NCBI RefSeq assembly: GCF_002778285.1
Contig: NZ_NESM01000001.1
Span: 1,196,001-1,260,000 of the forward strand
Reading direction: 5' to 3'
Length of the DNA stretch: 64,000 nt
DNA from: Limnohabitans sp. 15K
Lineage (GTDB): Bacteria > Pseudomonadota > Gammaproteobacteria > Burkholderiales > Burkholderiaceae_C
The notes beneath the pieces were generated by a model. The model was not told the origin of the DNA and made no database searches. It was given only the letters and a program-made list of their open reading frames with translations. The first letter of the stretch is position 1. Each line of letters begins with the position of its first letter. Below are positions 10,151-20,216 of the stretch, one piece after another. Made by a program: the position numbers and the translations under genes.

Positions 10151-11596
10151 ATGACCACTGCTTATCAGGACATTACCCAACTCGGTGCACTGGACTTGTC
10201 CCGTGCGATACACACCAAGCAAGTCTCATGCCGCGAAGTGATGCTCGCGACATTGGCGCAGGTGGACCGACTCAACCCCCAAAGCAACGCCATCGTCAGC
10301 CGCGTGGACAGTGAGATCCTGCTCAACCAGGCCGATGCGCGAGATGCGCAACTGGCCCGGGGTGAGTCGATGGGTTGGCTGCATGGCATACCGCAAGCCG
10401 TCAAAGACCTGGCCCATGTTCAGGGTTTGCGCACCACTTTGGGCAGCCCTTTGATGAAAGACTTTGTGGCCAGCGAAGACGGCCTGATGGCGCAGCGCAT
10501 GAAAGCCGCAGGCGCCATCGTCATTGGCAAGACCAACACCCCCGAATTTGGCCTGGGCTCGCACACCTTCAACGAAGTGTTTGGGGCCACACGCAACGCC
10601 TGGAACCCGGACAAAACAGCGGGCGGCAGCAGTGGCGGCGCGGGCGTGGCCCTGGCCCAACGCATGCTGAGCGTGGCCGATGGCTCGGACTTCATGGGCA
10701 GCTTGCGCAACCCCGCAGGCTGGAACCATGTGTTCGGCATGCGGCCTTCGCAAGGCCGCGTGCCCATGTGGCCTGTACAAGATGTGTTCATTGCGCAATT
10801 GGGCACGGAAGGCCCCATGGGACGCCATATGCGCGATGTGGCCATGCTGTTGTCAACACAAGCCGGTGCGCACCCGTGCAGCCCCACGAGCCTGAGCGAG
10901 GACCCGGCCGTGTTTGCGGGGTCGTTGGACAGCAACCCCAAAGGCCAGCGCATCGGTTGGCTGGGCGATTTGCAGGGCTACCTGCCCATGGAGGGCGGGA
11001 TTTTGGAGGTCTGCCAATCGGCCTTGAACAGCTTTTCGGGCATGGGTTGCACCATCGACGAAGCCCAATTGGGCATGCCACCCGAGCAAATTTGGCAAGC
11101 ATGGTTGGTGTGGCGGCAGGCTTTGATGGGGCCACGCATCGCGCCTTTTTTGATCAACCCCGCCAACCGTGCGCACATCAAAGCCGAAGCTCTGTGGGAA
11201 TACGACCAATCACTGGGCTTGACCGGCGCTCAATTGATGTCGGCCAGTGCCAGCCGGACGCGCTTTTACCAAAGCATGTTGACCTTGTTTGAGAAATTCG
11301 ATGTGCTGGCCATTCCTGTGGCCCAAGTTTGGCCGTTTGATGTAAGCCTGCGCTGGCCACAAAACGTGGCAGGCCAAAGCATGGACACTTACCACCGCTG
11401 GATGGAGGTGGTGATCTATGCCACCTTGGCAGGCCTGCCTTCGATCAGCGTCCCTGCAGGCTTTGGCGCAAACGGCTTGCCCATGGGTCTGGCCTTGATC
11501 GGCAAGCCCCAAGGCGATTGGGCGTTGCTGAAACTGGCCCACGCTTACGAGATGGCGAACCTGGGGATGCTGGCCCAACGACCGCCAGGCGTCTGA
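10151..11596 (+). CDS. amidase signature family hydrolase (second paralogue)
   Basis: A 481-residue amidase-signature enzyme. The triad is complete: Lys85 in QAVKDL, cis-Ser160 in AGGSSGG and nucleophile Ser184 in SDFMGSLRNPA. The DGSDFMGSLRNPAGW form differs from the [11 protein letters not shown] form of the amidase near 2-3.4 kb, so the two are not recent duplicates. An upstream in-frame ATG at 10124 is possible but adds nine unremarkable residues and crowds the divergent binding-protein gene. It is transcribed away from the transporter operon across a gap of only 60 bases. A shared substrate pool is likely but unproven. Confidence 0.9.
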   Translation: MTTAYQDITQLGALDLSRAIHTKQVSCREVMLATLAQVDRLNPQSNAIVSRVDSEILLNQADARDAQLARGESMGWLHGIPQAVKDLAHVQGLRTTLGSPLMKDFVASEDGLMAQRMKAAGAIVIGKTNTPEFGLGSHTFNEVFGATRNAWNPDKTAGGSSGGAGVALAQRMLSVADGSDFMGSLRNPAGWNHVFGMRPSQGRVPMWPVQDVFIAQLGTEGPMGRHMRDVAMLLSTQAGAHPCSPTSLSEDPAVFAGSLDSNPKGQRIGWLGDLQGYLPMEGGILEVCQSALNSFSGMGCTIDEAQLGMPPEQIWQAWLVWRQALMGPRIAPFLINPANRAHIKAEALWEYDQSLGLTGAQLMSASASRTRFYQSMLTLFEKFDVLAIPVAQVWPFDVSLRWPQNVAGQSMDTYHRWMEVVIYATLAGLPSISVPAGFGANGLPMGLALIGKPQGDWALLKLAHAYEMANLGMLAQRPPGV

Positions 11597-11626
11597 TCAG
11601 CTAAGGATTTTCCCAGCTGGATGGGC

Positions 11627-12061
11627 TCAGTTTTGCTGCCAAGGCAAGCCACGTACCCGCCAGCCACCCTGAACCCCTCGGTGGGCCTGAGCGTCGGGGT
11701 CGCCTTCAAAGCCTTCGAGGATGTTGTAGGCCTGCACACCCAGCTCGGTCGCACGCTGAGCCGCAGCAATCGATCGCACCCCGCTTCGGCACAGCAGGAC
11801 CAATTTTTTGCCACCCGCACCCAAAGCCTGAATGCCTGCATCAAAGTCAGGGTTCATGGCCATGCTGGGCCACTGTTTCCAAGCAAGCGCATGAGCGCCA
11901 GGCACAAACCCCACCCAAGCACGCTCAGCGTCGGTGCGAACGTCCACGATGTCGGCTTCGCCCGATTGCACCCAGGCCCAAGCCTGTTCTGGGGAAATGT
12001 CACCTGCGTACCCCGTGGCCGATTGAAGTGCGGGAAGTGTGGTCGGTGTAGAAATGGTCAT
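11627..12061 (-). CDS. rhodanese-like domain protein
   Basis: A single-domain rhodanese of 144 residues with the active-site loop CRSGVRS; Cys91 would carry the persulfide. The fold markers DVRTDAER (CH2A-like) and the C-terminal GGWRVRGLPW are present. Such small rhodaneses act as sulfurtransferases or sulfur carriers in the cytoplasm; the partner is unknown. I chose the ATG at 12061 rather than the frame opening at 12076 because MTISTPTTLP is the usual type of start. It is convergent with the amidase gene and divergent from icmF. Confidence 0.88.
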   Translation of the reverse strand: MTISTPTTLPALQSATGYAGDISPEQAWAWVQSGEADIVDVRTDAERAWVGFVPGAHALAWKQWPSMAMNPDFDAGIQALGAGGKKLVLLCRSGVRSIAAAQRATELGVQAYNILEGFEGDPDAQAHRGVQGGWRVRGLPWQQN

Positions 12062-12187
12062 CAGGCGTTCATCCAAGTGTTGGAAGGGTCATTTTCAGAG
12101 GCTTTCGAAATCAAATCATAGCTTTAAGCCTGCGCGTCAAAGTGTCAGTGACAGGACAGGTCGCAACGGCTAAGATGCGGGTTTTGG

Positions 12188-12203
12188 TTGACGTTTACGT
12201 CAA
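12188..12203. promoter_or_regulatory. candidate LiuR-type operator upstream of icmF
   Basis: TTGACGTTTACGTCAA is a perfect 6-base inverted repeat around a 4-base spacer, followed by a further CGTCAAAG half-site. It ends about 40 bases before the icmF start codon. The pattern resembles the site reported for LiuR, the MerR-family regulator of branched-chain amino acid degradation in proteobacteria, which fits a valine/isobutyryl-CoA enzyme. Binding is inferred; no liuR gene is in the window. Confidence 0.55.
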
Positions 12204-12242
12204 CGTCAAAGCGATACATACCGACTGTTACCGGAGCCACCC

Positions 12243-15200
12243 ATGACCGATCTGTCCGCCGAATTCAAAGCCCTGGCCGAATACCGACCCACGAACAAGG
12301 TGCGCTTTGTTACCGCTGCCTCTTTGTTTGACGGCCACGATGCGGCCATCAACATCATGCGCCGCATCCTGCAAAGCATGGGTGCCGAAGTCATTCACCT
12401 CGGCCACAACCGCTCGGTGGACGAAGTGGTCACCGCAGCCCTGCAAGAAGACGCGCAAGGCATCGCCATCAGCTCTTACCAAGGCGGGCACAACGAATAT
12501 TTCAGCTACATGGTGGATTTGCTCAAGGCGCGAGGTGGCGAGCACATCCAAGTGTTTGGCGGCGGTGGCGGCGTGATCGTGCCCTCTGAAATACGCACCC
12601 TGGCCGACCAAGGCGTGCGCATTTTCAGCCCCGAAGACGGCCAAAAAATGGGCCTGGCCGGGATGATCGGCGAGATGGTCATGCGCTGCGACAAAGACAT
12701 CAGCCCCTTGGCTCCGAAAGACGTGGCCGCGATTCAGGGTCATGGCGAGATGAACTGGCGCGCCCTGGCGCAGCTGATCACCGCCCTCGAAAACGACAAA
12801 GCCGATGCGGCTGTGGTCAAAGCCGTGCGCGAACAGGCTGCCAGCAAGAAAGTACCCGTGCTGGGCATCACCGGCACCGGTGGTGCGGGCAAGTCGTCGC
12901 TCACCGACGAGCTGATCCGCCGCCTGCGCCTGGACCAGGGCGATGCGCTGCGAGTGGCCGTGATCTCCATCGATCCCTCCCGCCGCAAGAGTGGTGGTGC
13001 GCTGCTGGGCGACCGCATCCGCATGAACGCGATTTCACCTTGGTCGCAAGGCCCGCGTGTGTTCATGCGCTCGCTTGCCACGCGTGACTTTGGCAGCGAA
13101 ATTTCTGCCGCCCTGCCCGACGTGGTGGCGGCCTGCAAGGTGGCGGGTTTTGACCTGATCGTGGTGGAGACCTCCGGCATTGGCCAGGGCGACGCCGCCA
13201 TCGTGCCGCATGTGGACGTGCCCATGTATGTGATGACGCCCGAGTTCGGCGCAGCCAGCCAACTCGAAAAAATCGACATGCTGGACTTTGCCGAATTCGT
13301 GGCCATCAACAAGTTCGACCGCAAAGGCTCATCGGACGCCTTGCGCGATGTGGCCAAGCAGGTGCAGCGCAATAAGGAAGCCTGGACCGTACCGACCGAG
13401 CAGATGCCGGTGTTTGGCACCATGGCGGCGCGCTTCAACGACGACGGCGTGACCGCGCTGTACCAGGCGCTCAAAGTGCGTCTGAGCGATCTGGGCATGA
13501 CAACCACCGAAGGCCGCCTGCCCGTGGTCAAGGTGCGCCACAGCACCCACCAAAACCCGGTGGTACCCGGGGCCCGCACCCGCTACCTGGCCGAGATCAG
13601 CGACACCGTGCGTGGGTACAAAAAACGCGCCGTCGAGCAATCGCGCCTGGCCCGCGAAATCCAACAACTGCGAGCTGCCGCCCGCATGCTCGAAGTGGGC
13701 AAAGCCGGCCGCGCCAAAGCGGCTGAAGCCGCCATCGATTTGGCCGTGGCCCGCGAAGAAACTCAGGACCCTCAAGCCAAAAAGCTGCTGGCCCAGTGGC
13801 CCGACATGCAAAAAGCCTATGCGGGTGACGAGTACGTGGTCAAAATTCGCGACAAGGAAATCCGCACGGCCCTCACCACCAAAAGCCTCTCAGGCACCAC
13901 CATCCGCAAGGTGGCGCTGCCCCGATACGAAGACGATGGCGAAGTGCTCAAGTGGCTGATGCTCGACAACGTGCCCGGCAGCTACCCCTACACGGCTGGT
14001 ACCTTTGCCTTCAAGCGCGAGGGCGAAGACCCGACCCGCATGTTCGCGGGCGAAGGCGATCCCTTCCGCACCAACCGCCGCTTCAAGCTGGTGTCAGAAG
14101 GCTTGCCCGCCAAGCGCCTGTCCACCGCGTTCGACTCGGTCACGCTTTACGGCAACGACCCCGACCTGCGTCCGGACATCTACGGCAAGATCGGCAACTC
14201 GGGTGTGAACGTGGCCACGCTCGACGACATGAAGGTGCTGTACTCGGGCTTTGACCTGTGCAACCCGACCACCAGCGTGTCGATGACGATCAACGGCCCC
14301 GCGCCGTCGATTCTGGCCATGTTCATGAACACGGCCATTGACCAAAATCTCGATAAGTTCAAAGTCGAGAACGGCCGCGAGCCCACAGAAGCCGAATCCG
14401 CCAAAATCAAGGCATGGGTCTTGGCCAATGTGCGCGGCACGGTGCAAGCCGACATCCTGAAAGAAGACCAAGGCCAAAACACCTGCATCTTCTCGACCGA
14501 GTTTTCGCTCAAAGTCATGGGTGATGTGGCGCAGTATTTTGTGCACCACGACGTGCGCAACTTCTACTCGGTGTCCATCAGCGGTTACCACATTGCCGAA
14601 GCCGGGGCCAACCCGATTTCGCAACTGGCCTTCACGCTGAGCAACGGCTTCACTTTTGTGGAAGCGTACTTGGCGCGTGGCATGCACATCGACGACTTCG
14701 CGCCCAACTTGAGCTTCTTCTTCAGCAACGGCATGGACCCCGAGTACACCGTCATGGGCCGCGTGGCGCGACGCATCTGGGCGGTGGCGATGAAAGAAAA
14801 ATACGGTGCGAACGAGCGCAGCCAAAAGCTCAAGTACCACATTCAGACCAGTGGCCGTTCGCTGCACGCGCAAGAAATCCAGTTCAACGACATCCGCACC
14901 ACACTGCAGGCGCTGATCGCGATCTACGACAACTGCAACAGCCTGCACACCAACGCGTTTGACGAAGCGATCACCACGCCCACCGAAGACTCGGTGCGCC
15001 GAGCCATGGCGATCCAGATGATCATCAACCGCGAGTGGGGCCTGGCCAAGAACGAGAACCCGAGCCAAGGCGCTTTCATCATTGAAGAGCTGACCGAGTT
15101 GCTCGAAGAAGCCGTTCTGGCCGAGTTCGAGAAAATCGCCGAGCGCGGTGGCGTTTTGGGAGCGATGGAAACCGGCTACCAGCGCGGCAAGATCCAAGAC

Positions 15201-15533
15201 GAGTCGATGCACTACGAGATGCTCAAGCACACGGGTGAGCTGCCCATCATCGGCGTCAACACCTTCCGCAACCCCAAGGGCGACGAAGTCATGGAAACGC
15301 TGGAACTGGCCCGCTCGACCGAGGAAGAAAAGCAGTCGCAACTCAAGCGCCTGAACGACTTCCACGCCCTGCATGCGCAAGAGTCGCCAGCCATGCTCAA
15401 GCGCTTGCAACAGGCTGTGATCGACAACGGCAACGTGTTCGAGGTGCTGATGGACGCGGTGCGTGTTTGCTCGCTCGGTCAGATCACCAACGCCTTGTTC
15501 GAGGTGGGTGGTCAGTACCGGCGGAATATGTAA
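12243..15533 (+). CDS. icmF: fused isobutyryl-CoA mutase (B12 domain, G-protein chaperone, mutase)
   Basis: An adenosylcobalamin enzyme of 1096 residues that interconverts isobutyryl-CoA and n-butyryl-CoA and may act on related acyl-CoAs. Domain order is that of IcmF. The B12-binding domain (residues 20-150) has the DGHDAA motif (Asp30, His32; Ala where many mutases have Gly). The MeaB-like GTPase (about 205-480) has P-loop GTGGAGKSS (211-219). The C-terminal half is the acyl-CoA mutase TIM barrel. The fusion lets the GTPase guard cofactor loading. It stands alone between a rhodanese and a phosphatase, with a candidate operator upstream and a strong terminator downstream. Length matches the family. 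Confidence 0.95.
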   Translation: MTDLSAEFKALAEYRPTNKVRFVTAASLFDGHDAAINIMRRILQSMGAEVIHLGHNRSVDEVVTAALQEDAQGIAISSYQGGHNEYFSYMVDLLKARGGEHIQVFGGGGGVIVPSEIRTLADQGVRIFSPEDGQKMGLAGMIGEMVMRCDKDISPLAPKDVAAIQGHGEMNWRALAQLITALENDKADAAVVKAVREQAASKKVPVLGITGTGGAGKSSLTDELIRRLRLDQGDALRVAVISIDPSRRKSGGALLGDRIRMNAISPWSQGPRVFMRSLATRDFGSEISAALPDVVAACKVAGFDLIVVETSGIGQGDAAIVPHVDVPMYVMTPEFGAASQLEKIDMLDFAEFVAINKFDRKGSSDALRDVAKQVQRNKEAWTVPTEQMPVFGTMAARFNDDGVTALYQALKVRLSDLGMTTTEGRLPVVKVRHSTHQNPVVPGARTRYLAEISDTVRGYKKRAVEQSRLAREIQQLRAAARMLEVGKAGRAKAAEAAIDLAVAREETQDPQAKKLLAQWPDMQKAYAGDEYVVKIRDKEIRTALTTKSLSGTTIRKVALPRYEDDGEVLKWLMLDNVPGSYPYTAGTFAFKREGEDPTRMFAGEGDPFRTNRRFKLVSEGLPAKRLSTAFDSVTLYGNDPDLRPDIYGKIGNSGVNVATLDDMKVLYSGFDLCNPTTSVSMTINGPAPSILAMFMNTAIDQNLDKFKVENGREPTEAESAKIKAWVLANVRGTVQADILKEDQGQNTCIFSTEFSLKVMGDVAQYFVHHDVRNFYSVSISGYHIAEAGANPISQLAFTLSNGFTFVEAYLARGMHIDDFAPNLSFFFSNGMDPEYTVMGRVARRIWAVAMKEKYGANERSQKLKYHIQTSGRSLHAQEIQFNDIRTTLQALIAIYDNCNSLHTNAFDEAITTPTEDSVRRAMAIQMIINREWGLAKNENPSQGAFIIEELTELLEEAVLAEFEKIAERGGVLGAMETGYQRGKIQDESMHYEMLKHTGELPIIGVNTFRNPKGDEVMETLELARSTEEEKQSQLKRLNDFHALHAQESPAMLKRLQQAVIDNGNVFEVLMDAVRVCSLGQITNALFEVGGQYRRNM

Positions 15534-15542
15534 AAACCCATG

Positions 15543-15570
15543 AAAAAGCCCCGAGAGATCGGGGCTTTTT
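15543..15570 (+). terminator. Rho-independent terminator after icmF, usable in both directions
   Basis: AAAAAGCCCC and GGGGCTTTTT form a perfect 10-base stem around GAGAGATC-type loop bases, starting 10 bases after the icmF stop. Because A and T runs flank the stem, it can also end transcription of the convergent PhoX-family gene. Confidence 0.9.
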
Positions 15571-15611
15571 CACGCCAACTTGAGCACCTGAGTGCTCAAG
15601 CCAGTCTCAGA

Positions 15612-17618
15612 TCAACCGATCACAGGCAGACCACTGATGTAGCCCACTGCTGCACGCTTGGCCAAAGTCCGCGAACCCGAAGGCACGGATGGGCCATAGT
15701 TGGTCAACACGGCTGCTTTCAAGGCGTCCTGGGCAGGCGTCTTGAAGGTCCAATCGGCGGCATGCTGGAAGCCTGACATGACATAGCTGTAACCGTTGAG
15801 GTTGTCCACAGGGTGCAAGCCCGTGCACTCGCCTCCGGCAGGAACCGACAAGACTCGGCTCAAGGTTTTGGTGTCGACGTTGTACGCCCAAACATAGTTG
15901 TTCAAGTGGTAGCCGGAGTCTTCACCAATGAACAGGTTGCGCATGGACTCTGAGAACTTGACGTTGTCAGGGCATGAGATTTTGTCAATGGCCGACGTGT
16001 TGCCATCGGCATCGGCGGCGATGTCTTCGCCCAGCAACTTGCCGACGTAAGGCGCAGCGACATCAGGAACGGCGAACGTCGTCGGCACCCAAGCGCTGTT
16101 GATGGCGCCGTTGGCGGTGTCTTTTTGCGCATCGTTGAGGTTGGCGGCGTACACACCGCCGGACAAAATTTTCTTCACATTGACATCACCAACGCCGTCT
16201 TGCATGGTCTTCTCGATGCGAGACATGGCGAAATAAGCGACTTTGTCTTTCGCATTGAGGGTCACGCCCTCCAGCTTGGTGAACTCCATGCTGGCGCCCA
16301 CGATGCCTGCGTAGCGGTGCGTCTCCAGGAAGGCAGCCGCTTTTTCCATGCCGGCTTGAACCTTGGTGAACTCGGCAACGCCGTCCAAGCTGACGGCGCT
16401 GTAGCCCGTTGTCGCGACGGTCTTCACATCAATGATGTTTTCAGCCTTCAAACCGTTGGGGTTGGTCCAAACGCTCTTGGCGAGTGCTTCGATTTCTTTG
16501 CTGTTGGCGCTGCCCAACTTGATCCACTTCACAGTGAAGACACCACCGTCGGCAGACTGCGCAGCAGATGTTTGCGTGACTTTGGCGGCGTAAAGCGTAC
16601 CGGCGGACAAGTCATTGGCCACATCGGCCACAAACATGAACAAACCACCCCCCACGTAGTCATCACCCATCAACACCGTACGGTTGTCAGGCATGATTTG
16701 AACCAATTCGCGAGAAATGCGGCCCAGGCAGAAGTGCTTGCGCACAGCTGCCGTGCCGTCTGCATTCACAGTCACTTCAGGAACGTGACCGTAGAGGTAG
16801 GGGTTCGCAGCGGTTTCGCTGCCAAATGCGTTGCGGCTGAACGCCTTGAACAAGCCACCAGCGTCACCGGTTTTTGTCACAGACCAAGCATCGGGCTCGT
16901 ACTCCTCGCTCGAGAGGTGGGTATTCCATGGGGAAATACTGCCGCCGCAAGGGATCCAGATGCCGTAAACGCTCTCCGTGGGCACGTTGTAATACTGCTT
17001 GGCCACGAGTTCACCCGTGGTTTTGTTTTGATCCAGTGCCACGACAGCAATCGGCCCAGGCAAAGCACCATACATGCTGGCACCGGCGTTGTTGCTGGTT
17101 TTGTACTCAAACTGGGTCACAACAAACAATGCATTACCGGTAATGCCAGGTACGGTCGATGCAGGCAAGCTCAGCAATGAAGTTCCATCGACAGAGTCCG
17201 AATAAAACTGCTCTTCTTTACCGGCGACAGATGTGTCCATGATCGGTGTCACGCCATCGGGCTTGAAGTAGCCGCCAGCCAAAATGTCTTTGCCTTTTGG
17301 GTCCTTCAAAACATCACCCGTGCGGTAGATGGTTTTGTAGCTCAAAGGGGAGGCCTTGACCACGGAACCGTCGTTGTAAGTGATGTCGATGGTGGCATTG
17401 GTGTAGACCATGGCACGGTTGGCATCCGTGGATGGATTGGCCATGCCGTTGAATGTGATTTTGGAAACCTTCACAGCAGAGCTGCCGCCACAAGCGGTCA
17501 AGCCGAACATGCTGGTCATGGCCAAGCCAGCGCCGACTTTCAGCGCCGTACGACGGCTCAAAGATGCAGGAACTGCATCTTTGGAAATGACCATCGGATT
17601 GAATTGATTGAACTTCAT
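15612..17618 (-). CDS. PhoX-family (DUF839) phosphatase, Tat-exported, possible lipoprotein
   Basis: PhoX enzymes are Ca/Fe-dependent phosphatases of the periplasm or outer membrane that release phosphate from organic esters. The 668-residue product starts at the ATG at 17618, preceded by AGGATG. It carries a twin-arginine signal (SRRTALKVG, Arg22-Arg23) followed by a hydrophobic stretch and a lipobox-like LTAC ending at Cys43, so it may be lipid-anchored after Tat export. The body has the DUF839 features NPYLYGHVPEV, SRELVQIMPDNRTVLMGDD and GEDSGYHLNNYVWAYN. No phosphate-regulon (Pho box) repeat was recognised in the short upstream gap. Whether it is a phosphatase or another DUF839 beta-propeller is not certain. 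Confidence 0.85.
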   Translation of the reverse strand: MKFNQFNPMVISKDAVPASLSRRTALKVGAGLAMTSMFGLTACGGSSAVKVSKITFNGMANPSTDANRAMVYTNATIDITYNDGSVVKASPLSYKTIYRTGDVLKDPKGKDILAGGYFKPDGVTPIMDTSVAGKEEQFYSDSVDGTSLLSLPASTVPGITGNALFVVTQFEYKTSNNAGASMYGALPGPIAVVALDQNKTTGELVAKQYYNVPTESVYGIWIPCGGSISPWNTHLSSEEYEPDAWSVTKTGDAGGLFKAFSRNAFGSETAANPYLYGHVPEVTVNADGTAAVRKHFCLGRISRELVQIMPDNRTVLMGDDYVGGGLFMFVADVANDLSAGTLYAAKVTQTSAAQSADGGVFTVKWIKLGSANSKEIEALAKSVWTNPNGLKAENIIDVKTVATTGYSAVSLDGVAEFTKVQAGMEKAAAFLETHRYAGIVGASMEFTKLEGVTLNAKDKVAYFAMSRIEKTMQDGVGDVNVKKILSGGVYAANLNDAQKDTANGAINSAWVPTTFAVPDVAAPYVGKLLGEDIAADADGNTSAIDKISCPDNVKFSESMRNLFIGEDSGYHLNNYVWAYNVDTKTLSRVLSVPAGGECTGLHPVDNLNGYSYVMSGFQHAADWTFKTPAQDALKAAVLTNYGPSVPSGSRTLAKRAAVGYISGLPVIG

Positions 17619-17723
17619 ACGGGTACATCCTAAAAAAGTTGGTGGAATAACCACGCAACCTTATTCGGCCTTCGTGAAAATCTCATGACAACCGCATGCG
17701 GCCTCAGAAGGCACAATCCATCC

Positions 17724-19220
17724 ATGCAAACGCCAACACCTTTCATCGCACCAGAGGTCTTTGACAACGCCGACGACGCTTTGTCACGGGTTCAAGCCAT
17801 TTACGAGCAAAGCGTGACACACTTGCGGATGGCCATGCAACGCTATGTGGCCGGTGATGACATGCAAGACCGGGTGCGCGCTTGTTACCCGTATGTGCGG
17901 CTTGAAACGGCTACCGGCTGGGAGCCACCGCAAGACGCCGACAACGAGCCCTTGAGTTACGGCTTTGTGGCCAACGCGGGGCAATACACCACCACCCTCA
18001 CCCGGCCAGATTTGTTTGCGCCCTACCTGCGGGACCAATTTGACTTGCTGATCCGCAACCACAACGTGCGCCTGGAAATAGGCACCAGCAAAGACCCGAT
18101 GCCGGTGCATTTTTCATTTGCTGAACACGAGCACATGGAGGGCGAAATGAGCGCCGCGCGCCGCGCCCGCATGCGCGATGTGTTTGACCTGCCCGATCTG
18201 ACGGCGATGGACGACAGCATCGCCAACGGGACTTGGCGAGGCGTTAACGGCCAAGCTGAACCGCTGTCGCTGTTCACGGGGGCACGCACCGACTACTCGC
18301 TGCACCGCTTGAGGCATTACACCGGCACCAGCCCGTCGCATTTTCAGAACTACGTGCTGTTCACCAACTACCAGTTTTACATCGACGAGTTCATCGCGCT
18401 GGGTCACGCGGAAATGGCCAAAGAGGACAGCGTTTATTCGGCTTTTGTCGAGCCTGGCAATCTGATCACGCGCCGAAAAGGGTTGTCAGCCGAACCCAAC
18501 GATGCGCTGGGCGCAAGCCCGCCGCGCCTGCCTCAAATGCCCGCTTACCACCTGGTGCGCGAGGGGCACAGTGGGATCACCATGGTGAACATTGGCGTGG
18601 GCCCGGCCAATGCCAAAACCATCACCGACCACATCGCTGTGCTGCGCCCGCATGCTTGGCTGATGGTGGGTCACTGCGCGGGGCTGCGCACCACGCAACA
18701 GCTGGGCGATTACGTGCTGGCCCACGCCTACGTGCGCGAAGACCATGTGCTGGACGAAGATCTGCCCTTGTGGGTTCCGATTCCGGCACTCGCTGAAATT
18801 CAGGTGGCGCTTGAGCATGCCGTGTCCGAGATCACGGGATGCGAAGGCTTGGAGCTCAAACGCCTCATGCGCACCGGCACCGTGGCCAGCACCGACAACC
18901 GCAACTGGGAGCTGCTGCCTGACAACACGCCTCAGCGGCGCTTCAGCCAAAGCCGAGCCGTCGCGCTCGACATGGAAAGCGCCACGATTGCCGCCAACGG
19001 CTTTCGCTTTCGGGTGCCCTATGGCACGCTGCTGTGCGTGAGCGACAAACCATTGCATGGCGAAATCAAGCTGCCGGGCATGGCCAACCATTTCTACCGC
19101 GAGCGGGTCAACCAGCACCTGCAAATCGGCATCCGAGCACTGGAGTTGCTGCGCGCAGCCGGCCCGGCCCAGCTGCACAGCCGCAAATTGCGCAGCTTTG
19201 CCGAAGTGGCTTTCCAGTGA
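17724..19220 (+). CDS. amn: AMP nucleosidase
   Basis: Hydrolyses AMP to adenine and ribose-5-phosphate, controlling adenylate pools in the cytoplasm. The 498-residue protein has the N-terminal regulatory AMNp domain (about residues 1-180, with YPYVRLET and LIRNHNVRLEIG). The C-terminal part is a purine nucleoside phosphorylase-type catalytic domain with MVGHCAGLR and VALDMESATIAANG, the Glu of which binds the nucleoside. I chose the ATG at 17724 because the 13 extra residues of the longer frame are not family-like. The gene diverges from the PhoX-type gene across 105 bases and is followed 12 bases later by a lipid kinase. Confidence 0.94.
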   Translation: MQTPTPFIAPEVFDNADDALSRVQAIYEQSVTHLRMAMQRYVAGDDMQDRVRACYPYVRLETATGWEPPQDADNEPLSYGFVANAGQYTTTLTRPDLFAPYLRDQFDLLIRNHNVRLEIGTSKDPMPVHFSFAEHEHMEGEMSAARRARMRDVFDLPDLTAMDDSIANGTWRGVNGQAEPLSLFTGARTDYSLHRLRHYTGTSPSHFQNYVLFTNYQFYIDEFIALGHAEMAKEDSVYSAFVEPGNLITRRKGLSAEPNDALGASPPRLPQMPAYHLVREGHSGITMVNIGVGPANAKTITDHIAVLRPHAWLMVGHCAGLRTTQQLGDYVLAHAYVREDHVLDEDLPLWVPIPALAEIQVALEHAVSEITGCEGLELKRLMRTGTVASTDNRNWELLPDNTPQRRFSQSRAVALDMESATIAANGFRFRVPYGTLLCVSDKPLHGEIKLPGMANHFYRERVNQHLQIGIRALELLRAAGPAQLHSRKLRSFAEVAFQ

Positions 19221-19232
19221 ACTAAACCCTCC

Positions 19233-20132
19233 ATGACCCTGGTCCTGCTCAACCCCCACGCCCAAGGCGGCCGAGCTGCTCAGCGCGCTCCGGTCCTGAG
19301 AGCGTGGCTGGCCGAACATGCGCCGGGGGCACAACTGGCGGCCCCCGAAGCCCTGCAGGACAGCATAGCCCTGCTGCATTCGCGGCCCGAAGGCAGCCGC
19401 GTGGTGGTGGTCGGCGGCGATGGCACGCTCAACTGCTGGCTGCCCGCACTGCTGTCGCGTCGGCTCACTGTAGGGCTGGTGCCCATGGGCAGCGGCAACG
19501 ACAGTGCACGGGCATGGGGCATTTATGGCCTGCCCTGGGAACACGCTCTGACGTTGGCGCTGCAGGGCTCCGCGCAAGGCATCGACACTGGGCTGGCAAG
19601 CTGGAGCGATCTGCAAGGCCAGACGCGCGACACCCCTTTTCTGTCAAGCCTGACCGCAGGCTTTGATTCGGCCGTCGGGCTTCGCGCCCTGAATGGCCCA
19701 AGCTGGCTGCGCGGTTTGCCGCGTTACCTTTGGGCAACACTGCACGAGCTGATCCACCTGCGCCACTGGGACCTGACGCTGCACAGCGATGGGCACTTGA
19801 AACACCAAGGTGCCAGCCTCTTTGCCTCCAGCCTGAACACCCCGACCTTCGGCTCGGGCATGCCCGCTGTGCCACATGCGCAATTGGCCGATGGCCAGCT
19901 TGACGCGCTGCTGGCCGGCTCGTTTGGCCGTCTGGGCGCCCTGCTCATGCTGCCCCGGCTGTTGGTCGGCCGACACCTCGGTGACCCGCGCATCGCCTGT
20001 TGGCTGTACAGGCAGCTGGACATCGCCTGCGCTCAAGGGGTGCCCTTGGCCGCTGATGGAGAATACTTGGGTGAGGCCAGGCATGTGCGCATCCAGTGCC
20101 AAGCCGACAGCTTGCGGGTGGTGCGCCGGTGA
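19233..20132 (+). CDS. diacylglycerol kinase-family lipid kinase (YegS/DagK-like)
   Basis: A cytoplasmic or membrane-associated kinase of 299 residues that phosphorylates a lipid alcohol such as diacylglycerol or sphinganine. It has the nucleotide motif VVGGDGTLN (residues 54-62) and the substrate loop LVPMGSGNDSARAWG. The C-terminal beta-sandwich ends in the usual PLAADGEYLG-type segment. The actual lipid is not predictable. It follows amn by 12 bases, so the two are probably co-transcribed although no functional link is obvious. Confidence 0.88.
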   Translation: MTLVLLNPHAQGGRAAQRAPVLRAWLAEHAPGAQLAAPEALQDSIALLHSRPEGSRVVVVGGDGTLNCWLPALLSRRLTVGLVPMGSGNDSARAWGIYGLPWEHALTLALQGSAQGIDTGLASWSDLQGQTRDTPFLSSLTAGFDSAVGLRALNGPSWLRGLPRYLWATLHELIHLRHWDLTLHSDGHLKHQGASLFASSLNTPTFGSGMPAVPHAQLADGQLDALLAGSFGRLGALLMLPRLLVGRHLGDPRIACWLYRQLDIACAQGVPLAADGEYLGEARHVRIQCQADSLRVVRR

Positions 20133-20216
20133 TGACCGCAGCCTTCAGACCCGATTCACACCCTTTTTGGCGTTCTGTGTCACAGTTCGCCCATTGACTT
20201 TGGACCCTGCCCTTTT

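Noticed and set aside
12740..13579. A minus-strand frame within icmF rich in Ser and Met
   Set aside because: It lies wholly inside the conserved GTPase domain on the opposite strand and shows no motif.
14094..15410. A 438-codon minus-strand frame within icmF
   Set aside because: It is a shadow of the mutase domain, with an Arg/His/Val/Gln-rich translation and no start signals.
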